DNA of 42,882 nt. Origin: Eubacterium sp. GTDB taxonomy: Bacteria; Bacillota; Clostridia; Lachnospirales; Lachnospiraceae. The notes below the pieces were generated by a model. The model had not been told where the DNA came from. It worked only from the letters and a program-made list of their open reading frames with translations, and searched no databases. This document shows, piece after piece, positions 6,497-14,662 of the stretch (position 1 is its first letter; every line of letters starts with the position of its first letter). The stretch is from assembly GCA_017634555.1 (NCBI GenBank), contig JAGBNF010000025.1, positions 1 to 42,882 on the forward strand, read 5' to 3'. Made by a program: the position numbers and the translations under genes.

Positions 6497-7402
6497 CTAT
6501 ACTATCCACCTTCCTGCGGCTCCGCATGGAAGCGGTGCACCTGCCGCACGTACCGGAAGTCCGAGTTCGGATGCTTCTGCTTTGCCTCCTCGCTCTGCAA
6601 CGATTGCTCTGTCGAGCATATATGTAAGTACACCCGGCTGAAGTCCTGTTGTATATGAACTGATAAGGAAGAACAACGGTTCGTCAGATATAAGCTGTGC
6701 TGCAAGTTCAACCAGCTCATAAACTGATTCTTCTATCTTCCATACCTCACCCTTAGGTCCTCTTCCGTATGACGGAGGATCCATGATGATTCCTTCGTAC
6801 TTGTTTCCTCTTCTTATTTCACGCTCTACGAATTTCTTGCAGTCATCTACAAGCCATCTTATCGGAGCCTCACCAAGTCCTGATGAAACCGCATTTTCTT
6901 TTGCCCATCCGACCATTCCCTTTGATGCATCTACATGAGTAACCCTTGCACCCGCAGCTGCAGCTGCAAGTGTTGCTCCACCTGTATAAGCAAAGAGATT
7001 CAGAACTCTTATAGGTCTCTCACTGTTTACTGTACGTCCATCCTCTGTAACTGCTTTATTGATAAGAGAAGAAAACCAATCCCAGTTTGCTGCCTGCTCA
7101 GGAAAGATTCCCGTATGCTTAAATGCGAAAGGCTTCAGATTGAAAGTCAGCTGCTTTCCTATCTTAAGATCATACTTAATGCTCCACTCTTCCGGAAGAT
7201 CATATGTTTTCCATTCACCGCCGCCCTTACTGCTTCTGAAGTAATGACCGTTCAGCTTCTTCCATTCAGGTGCTGCATTTTCCGTATTCCAGATAACCTG
7301 CGGATCCGGTCTGAGAAGAATGTATCCTCCCCAGTTCTCCAGCTTCTCCCCGCGTGTTGTATCTATCACTTCATAATCTTTCCATCTGTCTGCTAACCAC
7401 AT
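6497..7402 (-). CDS. Class I SAM-dependent methyltransferase, RlmI/RlmK-like
   Basis: This 301-residue putative RNA cytosine methyltransferase belongs to the family that includes RlmI and the C-terminal part of RlmL/RlmK. An N-terminal part (about 1-90) with 'GGYILLRPDPQVIW' precedes a Rossmann methyltransferase domain. Motif I is 'VLNLFAYTGGATLAAAAAGA' (about 130-149), followed by 'VTHVDASKGMVGWAKEN'. The catalytic-site motif is 'IIMDPPSYGRGPKGEVW' (about 207-223). An N-terminal PUA domain is not apparent. The ATG at 7400-7402 lies one base past the citrate synthase stop, with GAGGAGAG inside the end of that gene as ribosome binding site. A start 17 codons earlier would sit inside citrate synthase. 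It is the last gene of the five-gene operon. The exact RNA target is unknown. Confidence 0.82.
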   Translation of the reverse strand: MWLADRWKDYEVIDTTRGEKLENWGGYILLRPDPQVIWNTENAAPEWKKLNGHYFRSSKGGGEWKTYDLPEEWSIKYDLKIGKQLTFNLKPFAFKHTGIFPEQAANWDWFSSLINKAVTEDGRTVNSERPIRVLNLFAYTGGATLAAAAAGARVTHVDASKGMVGWAKENAVSSGLGEAPIRWLVDDCKKFVEREIRRGNKYEGIIMDPPSYGRGPKGEVWKIEESVYELVELAAQLISDEPLFFLISSYTTGLQPGVLTYMLDRAIVAERGGKAEASELGLPVRAAGAPLPCGAAGRWIV

Positions 7403-7403
7403 A

Positions 7404-8765
7404 TCACCAGTCTCTCTCCTCAATCGGTAAATATTCCTTATGATCTCCCACATACTTATATGCAGGTCTGATAATCTTTCCGTTATTAACCAGCTCTTCG
7501 ATTCTATGTGCCGACCATCCTGCGATTCTCGCGATTGCGAAGATCGGTGTGAAGAGCTCCATAGGTATTCTCAGCATTGTATATACAAGTCCGCTGTAGA
7601 AGTCGACGTTTGCACATACAGGCTTCTTCATATCACGATTCTTCATGATAAGCTTCTTTGCGATTCTTTCAACTCTATCGTAGAGTGCAAATTCCTTCTC
7701 AAAGCCCTCTTCCTCAGAAAGCTGTCTTGCATACTCCTTGAGGATCACGGCACGCGGATCGGATAATGTATAAATAGCATGTCCCATTCCGTAGATAAGT
7801 CCCGACTTATCAAAGCCCTTCCTATCAAGAAGACTCTGGAGGTAATTTGATATCTCCTTCTCGTTCTCCCAATCGGAAATTGTGCTCTTCATATCAGCAA
7901 ACATCTGCTGAACCTTCAGGTTAGCTCCACCGTGACGAGGTCCCTTCAGTGAACCGAGTGAACCTGCGATCGTCGAATATGTATCCGTACCAGAGGTTGT
8001 TATTACATGAGATGTAAATGTGGAGTTGTTACCACCACCGTGCTCGGCATGAAGTACAAGACAGATGTCGAGTACTGCTGCTTCAAGCTTTGTATACTTT
8101 GGATCCGATCTCAGAAGTCGGAGTATATTTTCAGCTGTTGAAAGTTCCGGCTTCGGTCTGTGAATGACAAGACTCGAATCGTGGAATTTATGCTTGTAGC
8201 TCTGATATCCGTATGCAGCGATTACCGGGAAACGTGCGATAAGTCCCAGCGACTGCTCAAGCACGTGTCTTATGGAAATGTTATCCGGATCATCATCATA
8301 TGTATAAAGTGTAAGAACACATCTCTCAAGTGCATTCATAATGTTCCGGCTCGGAGCCTTCATGATAACATCTCTGTTGAAGTTTTCCGGTAACGGGCGC
8401 ATTTCACCTATAACCTTCATGAACTCTGTGAGCTGTGTCTCGGTAGGGAGTTCTCCAAAGAGCAGAAGAAATATTGTTTCCTCAAATCCGTGGCAGCTTC
8501 CCTTGAAGCCCTCAACCAGATCCTTTACGTTATAGCCTTGGAAGTAAAGCTCACCGTCGATAGGTGTTCTCTCTCCGTTAATCATCTTGAAACCGTTAAC
8601 ATCCGATATCTCGGTAAGTCCGGTAAGTACTCCCTTTCCGTCTGAATCACGGAGGCCGCGCTTAACATCGTATTTCTGATACAGGGTCTGATCTATACGG
8701 CCGCTGTCTCCGCAAAATTCAACATATTTGTCTATAAGAATATTTATCTCGCTATTGTCTATCAT
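7404..8765 (-). CDS. gltA: Citrate synthase
   Basis: This enzyme condenses acetyl-CoA and oxaloacetate to citrate. The 453-residue protein is the long clostridial citrate/2-methylcitrate synthase type. The three catalytic positions are present: His278 in 'GPRHGGAN', His329 in 'YGMGHAIYTLSDPRA' and Asp388 in 'CANVDFYSGLVYTML'. The start ATG overlaps the stop of the metallophosphoesterase gene (ATGA), and the methyltransferase starts 1 base after its end, so the three are translationally coupled. No aconitase or isocitrate dehydrogenase gene lies in the window, so whether it feeds a partial citric acid cycle for glutamate cannot be told here. A 2-methylcitrate activity is possible in this family. 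Confidence 0.95.
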   Translation of the reverse strand: MIDNSEINILIDKYVEFCGDSGRIDQTLYQKYDVKRGLRDSDGKGVLTGLTEISDVNGFKMINGERTPIDGELYFQGYNVKDLVEGFKGSCHGFEETIFLLLFGELPTETQLTEFMKVIGEMRPLPENFNRDVIMKAPSRNIMNALERCVLTLYTYDDDPDNISIRHVLEQSLGLIARFPVIAAYGYQSYKHKFHDSSLVIHRPKPELSTAENILRLLRSDPKYTKLEAAVLDICLVLHAEHGGGNNSTFTSHVITTSGTDTYSTIAGSLGSLKGPRHGGANLKVQQMFADMKSTISDWENEKEISNYLQSLLDRKGFDKSGLIYGMGHAIYTLSDPRAVILKEYARQLSEEEGFEKEFALYDRVERIAKKLIMKNRDMKKPVCANVDFYSGLVYTMLRIPMELFTPIFAIARIAGWSAHRIEELVNNGKIIRPAYKYVGDHKEYLPIEERDW

Positions 8766-9352
8766 ATTTCCAACGTATACCTTTCAAACGCATTTATAAT
8801 CGTTGTATTCTTGTAGGTATCAACTCTCTTGATTCCTTTTCCGTAATTCAAATGCACGTGTCCGTGTATAAAATATTTCGGTTCGTACTTATCAAGTATT
8901 GTATTAAATACCTTGAAGCCCCTGTGCGGCATGTCCTCCTGATCGTTTATACCATATGCGGGACTGTGTGTAAGCAGAATATCTATACCTTTTGAGAAAA
9001 AAAGCTTCGGCTTCAGCTTCAGATATCTGTTTCGCATCTGCTTATCACTATATTGATACTTACCCATGTTGTAAAGCATGCTTCCGCCAAGTCCCATAAT
9101 CCTGAGACCCTGATATTCATAGATCATATCATCTATACAGATACAACCCTCCGGCGGAGTATCATCATAACATGCATCGTGATTTCCATGAATATACAAA
9201 ACCGGAGCTGTCGTAAATGTAGCAATAAACGACAGGTATTGCGGCGCCAGATCCCCCGCAGCAAGGACGAGGTCTATTCCCTCCAGCTTTGACTTCTCAA
9301 AGAAGTCCCATAAATACTTTGATTCAAGATCAGCTAACAGAAGTATCTTCAT
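8762..9352 (-). CDS. Calcineurin-like metallophosphoesterase
   Basis: This 196-residue phosphoesterase has the metal-binding series: 'LLLADLES' (a D-x-E variant of the usual D-x-H), 'AAGDLAPQYL', 'YIHGNHDACY', 'LLTHSPAYG' and 'FIHGHVHLNYG'. The D-x-E first motif seems characteristic of this clostridial subgroup rather than a defect. The substrate is unknown; relatives act on nucleotides or phosphodiesters. I chose the ATG at 9350-9352 because MKILLLAD is the usual beginning. A GTG six codons earlier has no room for a ribosome binding site. The start lies within the 3' end of the ParB/BMP gene (23-base overlap) and the stop overlaps the citrate synthase start. Confidence 0.85.
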   Translation of the reverse strand: MKILLLADLESKYLWDFFEKSKLEGIDLVLAAGDLAPQYLSFIATFTTAPVLYIHGNHDACYDDTPPEGCICIDDMIYEYQGLRIMGLGGSMLYNMGKYQYSDKQMRNRYLKLKPKLFFSKGIDILLTHSPAYGINDQEDMPHRGFKVFNTILDKYEPKYFIHGHVHLNYGKGIKRVDTYKNTTIINAFERYTLEI

Positions 9353-11375
9353 TATCTTCTTTAATAACACCCTTCATTTCAACTATCGGTCGTGCTCTTT
9401 CTCTGAGCTCGTCCTTGGACGGAATCTTACCGATGACATTTTCGCATAACCAGTCCATCATGATAATGTCATCTACATTCATTTCTTCATCAGGTTTACA
9501 GCGCTCGGTTCCGTCCTGAGACACGATACCTCCCGAGAATGCAACAAATCTGTTGCGTGTCATAAGTCCCTTCAGGGTACTTACAACTCTTTCAACCTGC
9601 ATCGGAAGCTTCTCTGATAAGATGAGATCGACAACTCCCGAAGAAAGTCCCCACCAGTAATTGATCGGTGTGCTTTCCTTCTCGGAATCGGCACTTGCCC
9701 ACGAATCATTAATGATGAGATCTATCAGTCTCTCATAGAGAACTCCCCAGTTATAGACCGGCATTGCCATGTTACGCGGCTCGCCGTCCTTAACCTTATA
9801 TAATCCGAATCTTCTTGAAGCTCTGTTCGGTGTGATCATATCCTGATCGGAAATGATATCTACGCCCTCATCTTCTTCAAGAGATCTGTATATCTCACTA
9901 ATTCCACCCGAATTCTTTATGGTAGTCCATTTGAGATAAACCTTGCTGCTCGGATTTACCATGCTGGCTCCGAGAGCAAACGCATTGATATTGGCTACAT
10001 TTCCAAAGATAGGATAGTCGGCGATATATCCGATTTTTCCAGTCTCTGTCATGATTCCCGCCAGCATTCCCGAAAGGAACTTAACCTCATAAAGTCTCGC
10101 GTAGTAATTTCTTATATACCTGTGTGATGTATTCAGCGAACAGTTCAGTATCTTAACATTCTTATATTTAATCGCGGTCTTCAGACTCGCATCAAGCAGT
10201 CTTGTTGTCGTGGTAAAGATAACCTCAACACCCTGCTTCTCTATAAGTTCGGACATTGCCTCGATGGCTTCCGTCTCGGTTGATGCAGTCGTAATCTTGA
10301 GCGCAACGATCCTGTCTCCGAAAACCTCCTTTATATGATTACGTCCGAGCTCGTGTGCATAGAGCCAGTCAGACTGCGCAGGTTCTCTGTCATAGAGAAA
10401 TGCGATCTTAAGCGGTCTTGATGCCGAATAGCTTGCAGGAAGTATATGCGATATCAGTGAACGCTTTGCCTCCGGCGGATTGAGTGAAACCTCAACCTTA
10501 TAATGCTCCTCCATTACGAGGAACTCCTGCCATACCGACTTAATAGCCTTTACAGTATCATCATATGAAAAATCACAGAGCTTATCGAAGCTTGTAAGTT
10601 CGAGCAGTCCGAGGTATGCATCCCCCGGTGTTATATGAGTAAGCTTGCCGCCGTTTGTCTCATTAAACGCTTTCTCAAATCTATAATATGAAGCCTTGAA
10701 TTCTCTGGTCTTATCTTCGCTCCAGACCTTTCCGAACTCAGTCCTGGTAACAACCTTTACCTCACCCGCTGTTTCGGCCACGCTTCCGAATGAGCTTACA
10801 CTCATATCCTCAGGTGCGTTATCCTCACCCACAAGACTTATCAGCTTAGCAAAGCTTCCTTCATTTGAAAACCAGATATAGTTAACTCCGGTCTTCTTAT
10901 AAAAATCCATGAATTCATAGTAAATCTTTATATCCTTACGGTCGCTCAGCTTCGGTACCTTACGGGTTACGAACGCGGATATCGAATCAGCCTTAAAATA
11001 CTTAAGTACACTTACACGCTTATTGCCCTCGACAACGTAGTAATAATTCATGAACTCGTAAACCTTGATAGGATCATGAATTCCTTCCTTAAGATGTGCG
11101 TCACAGAGCGATGACCACTTCAGACCGAATTCGGTATTTATATCCATAACAGGCATGAAGTTGCGGGCAAATGTGTTCGTTCTCGATGCTGTACTGGTTC
11201 CGACAACTCTGTCCAGCGGAATGTTTACAAGACCGAGATTCACCTCTCCCACTATATCTTCCTTAGTCAGGATATCATCCAATACCGGAAGGTATGGATG
11301 TACACCCTTAGAGATATCTGCTCTAAAGGCCTTATCACCGAGTTTCTTCGCTTTTTCATATTCTGATATTGACAT
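9330..11375 (-). CDS. Cytoplasmic fusion of a ParB/Srx-like domain and a BMP (PnrA/Med-like) ligand-binding domain
   Basis: In the first 180 residues of this 681-residue protein there is a ParB/sulfiredoxin-like motif ('YYVVEGNKRVSVLKYF', about 113-128). From about residue 325 there is a BMP/PnrA-type periplasmic-binding fold: 'KIAFLYDREPAQSDWLYAHE', 'VEVIFTTTTRLLDASLKTAI', 'YEVKFLSGMLAGIMTETGKI' and 'INAFALGASMVNPSSKVYLK'. BMP proteins normally are secreted lipoproteins that bind purine nucleosides for an ABC transporter. This one has no signal peptide or lipobox and no permease neighbours, so it is more likely an intracellular nucleoside or ligand sensor. AAGGAG lies 7 bases before the ATG. 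It follows the MoxR gene by 10 bases. Confidence 0.75.
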   Translation of the reverse strand: MSISEYEKAKKLGDKAFRADISKGVHPYLPVLDDILTKEDIVGEVNLGLVNIPLDRVVGTSTASRTNTFARNFMPVMDINTEFGLKWSSLCDAHLKEGIHDPIKVYEFMNYYYVVEGNKRVSVLKYFKADSISAFVTRKVPKLSDRKDIKIYYEFMDFYKKTGVNYIWFSNEGSFAKLISLVGEDNAPEDMSVSSFGSVAETAGEVKVVTRTEFGKVWSEDKTREFKASYYRFEKAFNETNGGKLTHITPGDAYLGLLELTSFDKLCDFSYDDTVKAIKSVWQEFLVMEEHYKVEVSLNPPEAKRSLISHILPASYSASRPLKIAFLYDREPAQSDWLYAHELGRNHIKEVFGDRIVALKITTASTETEAIEAMSELIEKQGVEVIFTTTTRLLDASLKTAIKYKNVKILNCSLNTSHRYIRNYYARLYEVKFLSGMLAGIMTETGKIGYIADYPIFGNVANINAFALGASMVNPSSKVYLKWTTIKNSGGISEIYRSLEEDEGVDIISDQDMITPNRASRRFGLYKVKDGEPRNMAMPVYNWGVLYERLIDLIINDSWASADSEKESTPINYWWGLSSGVVDLILSEKLPMQVERVVSTLKGLMTRNRFVAFSGGIVSQDGTERCKPDEEMNVDDIIMMDWLCENVIGKIPSKDELRERARPIVEMKGVIKEDNEDTSVS

Positions 11376-11385
11376 ATAATTCTCC

Positions 11386-12318
11386 TTAACTTCTCGGAGC
11401 CCTTACTGTCTCGAGGAGAAGCTTTATCGCCTTATCCATATCGATACCCTCGGCGCGCGCACGCTGACCGAGCTTAACTCTGTGTCCGAGTGTACTTCTG
11501 ACAACCTTCTGTACATCCTCGGCTGTTACAAAATCTCTGTTATCTATTATCGCCATTGCCTTTGCCATCTTGAGGATTGCTATAGTTCCTCGTGGGCTGG
11601 CACCCATTGAGAAGAGGCTGTTTCGTCTTGTCTCCTCAACGATATTTACTATATACTCATATATTTCATCTCTAATGAAAAGATTGTTGCATTCCTCTCT
11701 CAAAGCCTTCAGCTCTTCAAGTCCCAGAGCCGGTCTTACATGACTTACCGGATTGGATGCATTTCCCTTAAGGATTGCAACCGCATCCTCGTGCTCCGGA
11801 TAACCCATTGAAACGCAGATCATGAAACGGTCAAGCTGCGATTCCGGAAGCATCTGTGTACCCGATGAACCGTACGGATTCTCCGTTGCGATTACGGTGA
11901 ACGGATCCGGAAGTGCTCTTGTCACTCCGTCAACCGTTGCGGTTCCTTCCTCCATAACCTCAAGGAGCGCCGACTGTGTCTTCGGACTGGTTCTGTTTAT
12001 CTCATCAGCAAGGAAGAGATTACAGAATACCGCTCCCGCTCTATATTCGAATTCCTTGGTAGCACTGTTATACATCGAGAAACCAAGGATATCACTCGGA
12101 AGAACATCCGGGGTAAACTGAGTTCTCTTATAATCCAGCGACAATGCTCTTGCGAAAGTCATCGCAAGTGTTGTTTTTCCGACTCCCGGGATATCTTCCA
12201 TAAGGATATGGCCACCGGCGATTATTGCAGCAAGCACGCTTTCAACCACGTGCTCTTTTCCCTTTATAACACTGTTGACCGCATCCTGAACGGCAGTCAG
12301 CTTCTGTATGTCTCCCAT
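11386..12318 (-). CDS. MoxR-family AAA+ ATPase (first copy)
   Basis: This 310-residue AAA+ chaperone-like ATPase has Walker A 'EDIPGVGKTTLA' (about 42-53), Walker B 'LFLADEINR' (about 101-109), sensor 1 around 'FTVIATENPYGSSG' and the C-terminal lid domain with 'SMGASPRGTIAILKMAKAMA'. MoxR proteins usually mature or regulate VWA-domain partners. Unlike the second copy at 41.4 kb, this one has no VWA or DUF58 neighbour; it leads an operon with the ParB/BMP fusion, a phosphoesterase and citrate synthase. The start at 12316-12318 is supported by GGAGGA 6-7 bases upstream; an upstream in-frame start at 12348 lacks such a site. The leader contains a palindrome at 12334-12349. Confidence 0.9.
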   Translation of the reverse strand: MGDIQKLTAVQDAVNSVIKGKEHVVESVLAAIIAGGHILMEDIPGVGKTTLAMTFARALSLDYKRTQFTPDVLPSDILGFSMYNSATKEFEYRAGAVFCNLFLADEINRTSPKTQSALLEVMEEGTATVDGVTRALPDPFTVIATENPYGSSGTQMLPESQLDRFMICVSMGYPEHEDAVAILKGNASNPVSHVRPALGLEELKALREECNNLFIRDEIYEYIVNIVEETRRNSLFSMGASPRGTIAILKMAKAMAIIDNRDFVTAEDVQKVVRSTLGHRVKLGQRARAEGIDMDKAIKLLLETVRAPRS

Positions 12319-12333
12319 CTGAGTTCCTCCATA

Positions 12334-12349
12334 ATTGTATTTATACAAT
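12334..12349. promoter_or_regulatory. Palindrome in the leader of the MoxR-led operon
   Basis: ATTGTAT-tt-ATACAAT is a perfect 7-bp inverted repeat ending 3 bases before the GGAGGA ribosome binding site of the MoxR gene. It may be an operator or a hairpin that influences initiation. It lies outside the larger palindromic element at 12354-12489. Confidence 0.35.
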
Positions 12350-12353
12350 ACCT

Positions 12354-12489
12354 ATCATACACATGCCTTTGTGACCATAGAGTAACGTCGGCACTAAGCT
12401 CACAGCATGTATTAACATGCTGTGAGCTTAGTGTCCGCTACGTTACGGCATGAGGCGCGAGCCGAGTCACAATAGGCATGTAGTATGAT
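12354..12489. repeat. 136-bp interrupted palindrome (MITE-like intergenic element)
   Basis: The core is a perfect 19-bp inverted repeat, CACTAAGCTCACAGCATGT (12392-12410) against 12415-12433, with a 4-base loop ATTA. Further arms match outside it: TTGTGAC/GTCACAA (12369-12375 and 12466-12472), ACATGCCT/AGGCATGT (12361-12368 and 12474-12481) and ATCATAC/GTATGAT (12354-12360 and 12483-12489). The whole gap between malic enzyme and MoxR folds into one long cruciform. There is no coding frame or T-run, so it looks like a mobile miniature element or a repeated intergenic palindrome rather than a terminator. Confidence 0.7.
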
Positions 12490-12509
12490 TACTATTTGTT
12501 AATATATAA

Positions 12510-13682
12510 TTATACGCGAGCAATTCCTGATCTTTTTGCTTCTTCAGCAACTTCCTTTGCTACTGCAGGAGCTACACGATCATCAAACGGATTAGGGATA
12601 ATGTAATCTTCATTTAATTCTTCATCTGTTACGATTGAAGCGATAGCCTTAGCTGCTGCAACCTTCATAGGCTCTGTAATACCTGTTGCTCTTGCATCAA
12701 GTGCTCCTCTGAAGATTCCAGGGAATACAAGTACGTTGTTGATCTGGTTAGGGAAATCTGAACGTCCTGTTGCAACGATTCTTGCTCCGCCTGCCTTAGC
12801 TTCATCCGGCATGATTTCCGGTGTAGGATTTGCCATAGCGAAGATGATAGGATCCTTAGCCATTGACTCAACCATTTCCTTTGTCATGATTCCGGGAGCC
12901 GATACACCGATGAATACATCCTTACCCTTTATAACGTCAGCAAGTGTTCCTGCTTCCTTATTCTTGTTTGTTACTGCTGCTATTGCCTGCTTTGCAGGAT
13001 TGAGTCTTGGGTCACCGTCAACAAGTGCACCCTTGCTGTCTACAAGGATTACATCCTTAGCACCGAATCTCTGGAAAAGCTTGCAGATTGAAATGCCCGC
13101 AGAACCTGCACCACTTATTACGATGCTGATATCTTCCCACTTCTTTCCTACGATCTTAAGAGCATTTGTAAGTCCTGCTGTACAAACGATGGCAGTACCG
13201 TGCTGATCATCATGGAATACAGGGATATCAAGCTCCTTCTTAAGTCTCTCCTCTACTTCGAAGCATCTTGGTGCTGAGATATCCTCAAGGTTGATTCCAC
13301 CAAATGACGGAGCGATTCTCTTAACTGTTTCAACGATTTCATCTACGTCCTTTGTGTCAAGGCAAATAGGGAATGCATCCACATTTCCGAATCTCTTGAA
13401 AAGTACTGACTTACCTTCCATTACAGGGATTGCAGCGAGAGGTCCGATATCACCAAGACCGAGAACTGCAGTTCCGTCAGATACTACAGCAACTGTATTC
13501 TGCTTAAGTGTATACTTATAAGCATCATCAGGATTGTTGTGAATTTCGATACAAGGCTGTGCAACACCAGGTGTGTATGCTGTTGAAAGATCATCCTTAT
13601 TCTCAAGCGGACACTTGAGAGCAATCTCCATCTTACCCTTGTTTTCCTCATGAAGCTTCAAACTCATCTCATTGTAATTCAT
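12510..13682 (-). CDS. Malic enzyme (NAD(P)-dependent, decarboxylating)
   Basis: This 390-residue enzyme oxidatively decarboxylates malate to pyruvate and CO2, making NAD(P)H. It is the short bacterial form without a phosphotransacetylase tail. Visible motifs are 'LSTAYTPGVAQPC' (catalytic tyrosine region), 'SVLFKRFGNVDAFPICLDTK' (catalytic lysine region), 'NLEDISAPRCFEVEERL' and 'VFHDDQHGTAIV' (metal ligands), and the dinucleotide fold 'VISGAGSAGISICKLF'. Cofactor preference is not assigned. The start ATG at 13680-13682 is preceded by GAAGGAA; an earlier in-frame start at 13727 lacks one. A promoter at 13762-13790 with a palindrome at its start point precedes it. It is probably monocistronic. 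Confidence 0.93.
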   Translation of the reverse strand: MNYNEMSLKLHEENKGKMEIALKCPLENKDDLSTAYTPGVAQPCIEIHNNPDDAYKYTLKQNTVAVVSDGTAVLGLGDIGPLAAIPVMEGKSVLFKRFGNVDAFPICLDTKDVDEIVETVKRIAPSFGGINLEDISAPRCFEVEERLKKELDIPVFHDDQHGTAIVCTAGLTNALKIVGKKWEDISIVISGAGSAGISICKLFQRFGAKDVILVDSKGALVDGDPRLNPAKQAIAAVTNKNKEAGTLADVIKGKDVFIGVSAPGIMTKEMVESMAKDPIIFAMANPTPEIMPDEAKAGGARIVATGRSDFPNQINNVLVFPGIFRGALDARATGITEPMKVAAAKAIASIVTDEELNEDYIIPNPFDDRVAPAVAKEVAEEAKRSGIARV

Positions 13683-13742
13683 AATTTTTTCCTTCTTTCC
13701 TTGAAAACTTGTATTTACACCGGCCAATGCATCAGCAAACCG

Positions 13743-13756
13743 GATAGTTAACTATC
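13743..13756. promoter_or_regulatory. Perfect 14-bp palindrome at the malic enzyme transcription start
   Basis: GATAGTTAACTATC is fully self-complementary. It lies 6 bases downstream of the predicted -10 element, at about +1 to +13 of the malic enzyme transcript, the classic position for a repressor operator. The regulator is unknown. Confidence 0.45.
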
Positions 13757-13761
13757 GGATT

Positions 13762-13790
13762 ATTATTTCACTCATCGGTTTCAAAGTCAA
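13762..13790 (-). promoter_or_regulatory. Predicted promoter of the malic enzyme gene
   Basis: TTGACT (13785-13790) and AATAAT (13762-13767) on the minus strand are 17 bases apart. The -35 element lies inside the last codons of the radical-SAM-like gene, so the malic enzyme would be transcribed separately from the gene upstream. Confidence 0.45.
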
Positions 13791-14622
13791 ATGTCATCTG
13801 ATCGCCCATCTGTTTATTTTCGTATTTTCTCTTCCAATCAAGTATCTCAGGCGGGCTCCAGAGAGCACCAATCTTTGTTGCCGTTTTCCTTACTTCATCG
13901 CGAAGTTCAATCTCGGATTCTATGATTATCTCCTTGGAGCGACCGTAAAGATCCATATATTTGTTATACTGCTCAGGAAATCTCTTCTCATATTCCAGAT
14001 AGAAGAAATCCATCTGTTTTTTAACAAGCGGTATCTTCGCTCCTCCGAGATCGATGGCCGTCGGCTTATATGACTGCAGCACGCCAAGCATACTCTTCAG
14101 CACTACCGGATCATCATTTACAAAAGGCACCAGCGGATAGATATTTATGATGAAAGGAATCTTCTCCTTCGAAAGAGTCTCCATAAGAGTTATTCTTTCA
14201 CCCAGACTTCCGCCGTCTATCAGACGCAGCTTCTCAATCTCTATCGATGGTATCGGGATTTCAACGACAGCCTTTGTCTTTCTGTGTATCTCCTTCAGAA
14301 GATCCATATCTCTGAGAAGCAGCTCTCGTCTTGTAGTTATCACTATTCCGAAGTCATAAAAGCTGATCCATTTAAGGCTCTTACGCATCAGACCGTATTT
14401 CTTCTCGAGATTGTTATAGGGATCTCCCATATTTCCCGCAAGGATCATGCCCTTACTTTTGCGCTTCTTAAGTGTACCGGCAAGAAGAAGGTCTGCTTCC
14501 GGTTTCACTCCTATATCCGTAATCTCCGGTTCCATACTGATAATGCCAGATTCGGTACGTCCGCGATAGATATTCAGTCCGTTCTGAGGTGTGACTATTG
14601 TTTTAGAATCGATGATGTACAT
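13768..14622 (-). CDS. Radical-SAM (spore photolyase-like) family protein lacking every cluster cysteine
   Basis: The 284 residues follow the pattern of the SPL-type radical SAM family closely. They include 'LNIYRG' (about 16-21), 'ILAGNMGDPYNNLEKK' (about 61-76), 'FGIVITTRRELLLRDMDLLK' (about 91-110) and 'LVPFVNDDP' (about 165-173). In the family 'NIYRG' is followed by C-X3-C-X2-C, which binds the [4Fe-4S] cluster. Here those positions are Arg21, Gly25 and Ser28, and the whole protein contains no cysteine. It cannot hold a radical SAM cluster in the normal way and is probably a non-radical scaffold or a decayed enzyme; the frame is intact and the other motifs are kept. The codons (CGT, GGC, AGT) are each one change from a cysteine codon. 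GGGGG precedes the ATG by 7 bases. It lies downstream of jetC across a repeat element. Confidence 0.7.
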   Translation of the reverse strand: MYIIDSKTIVTPQNGLNIYRGRTESGIISMEPEITDIGVKPEADLLLAGTLKKRKSKGMILAGNMGDPYNNLEKKYGLMRKSLKWISFYDFGIVITTRRELLLRDMDLLKEIHRKTKAVVEIPIPSIEIEKLRLIDGGSLGERITLMETLSKEKIPFIINIYPLVPFVNDDPVVLKSMLGVLQSYKPTAIDLGGAKIPLVKKQMDFFYLEYEKRFPEQYNKYMDLYGRSKEIIIESEIELRDEVRKTATKIGALWSPPEILDWKRKYENKQMGDQMTFDFETDE

Positions 14623-14662
14623 GCTAATCCCCCAAATACATGTTACATATATATCTAAGATA

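Noticed and set aside
12354-12489. Interpretation of the large palindrome as a rho-independent terminator
   Set aside because: The stem is much longer than usual, has several interrupted arms and no T-run on either strand. A repeat element is the better reading.
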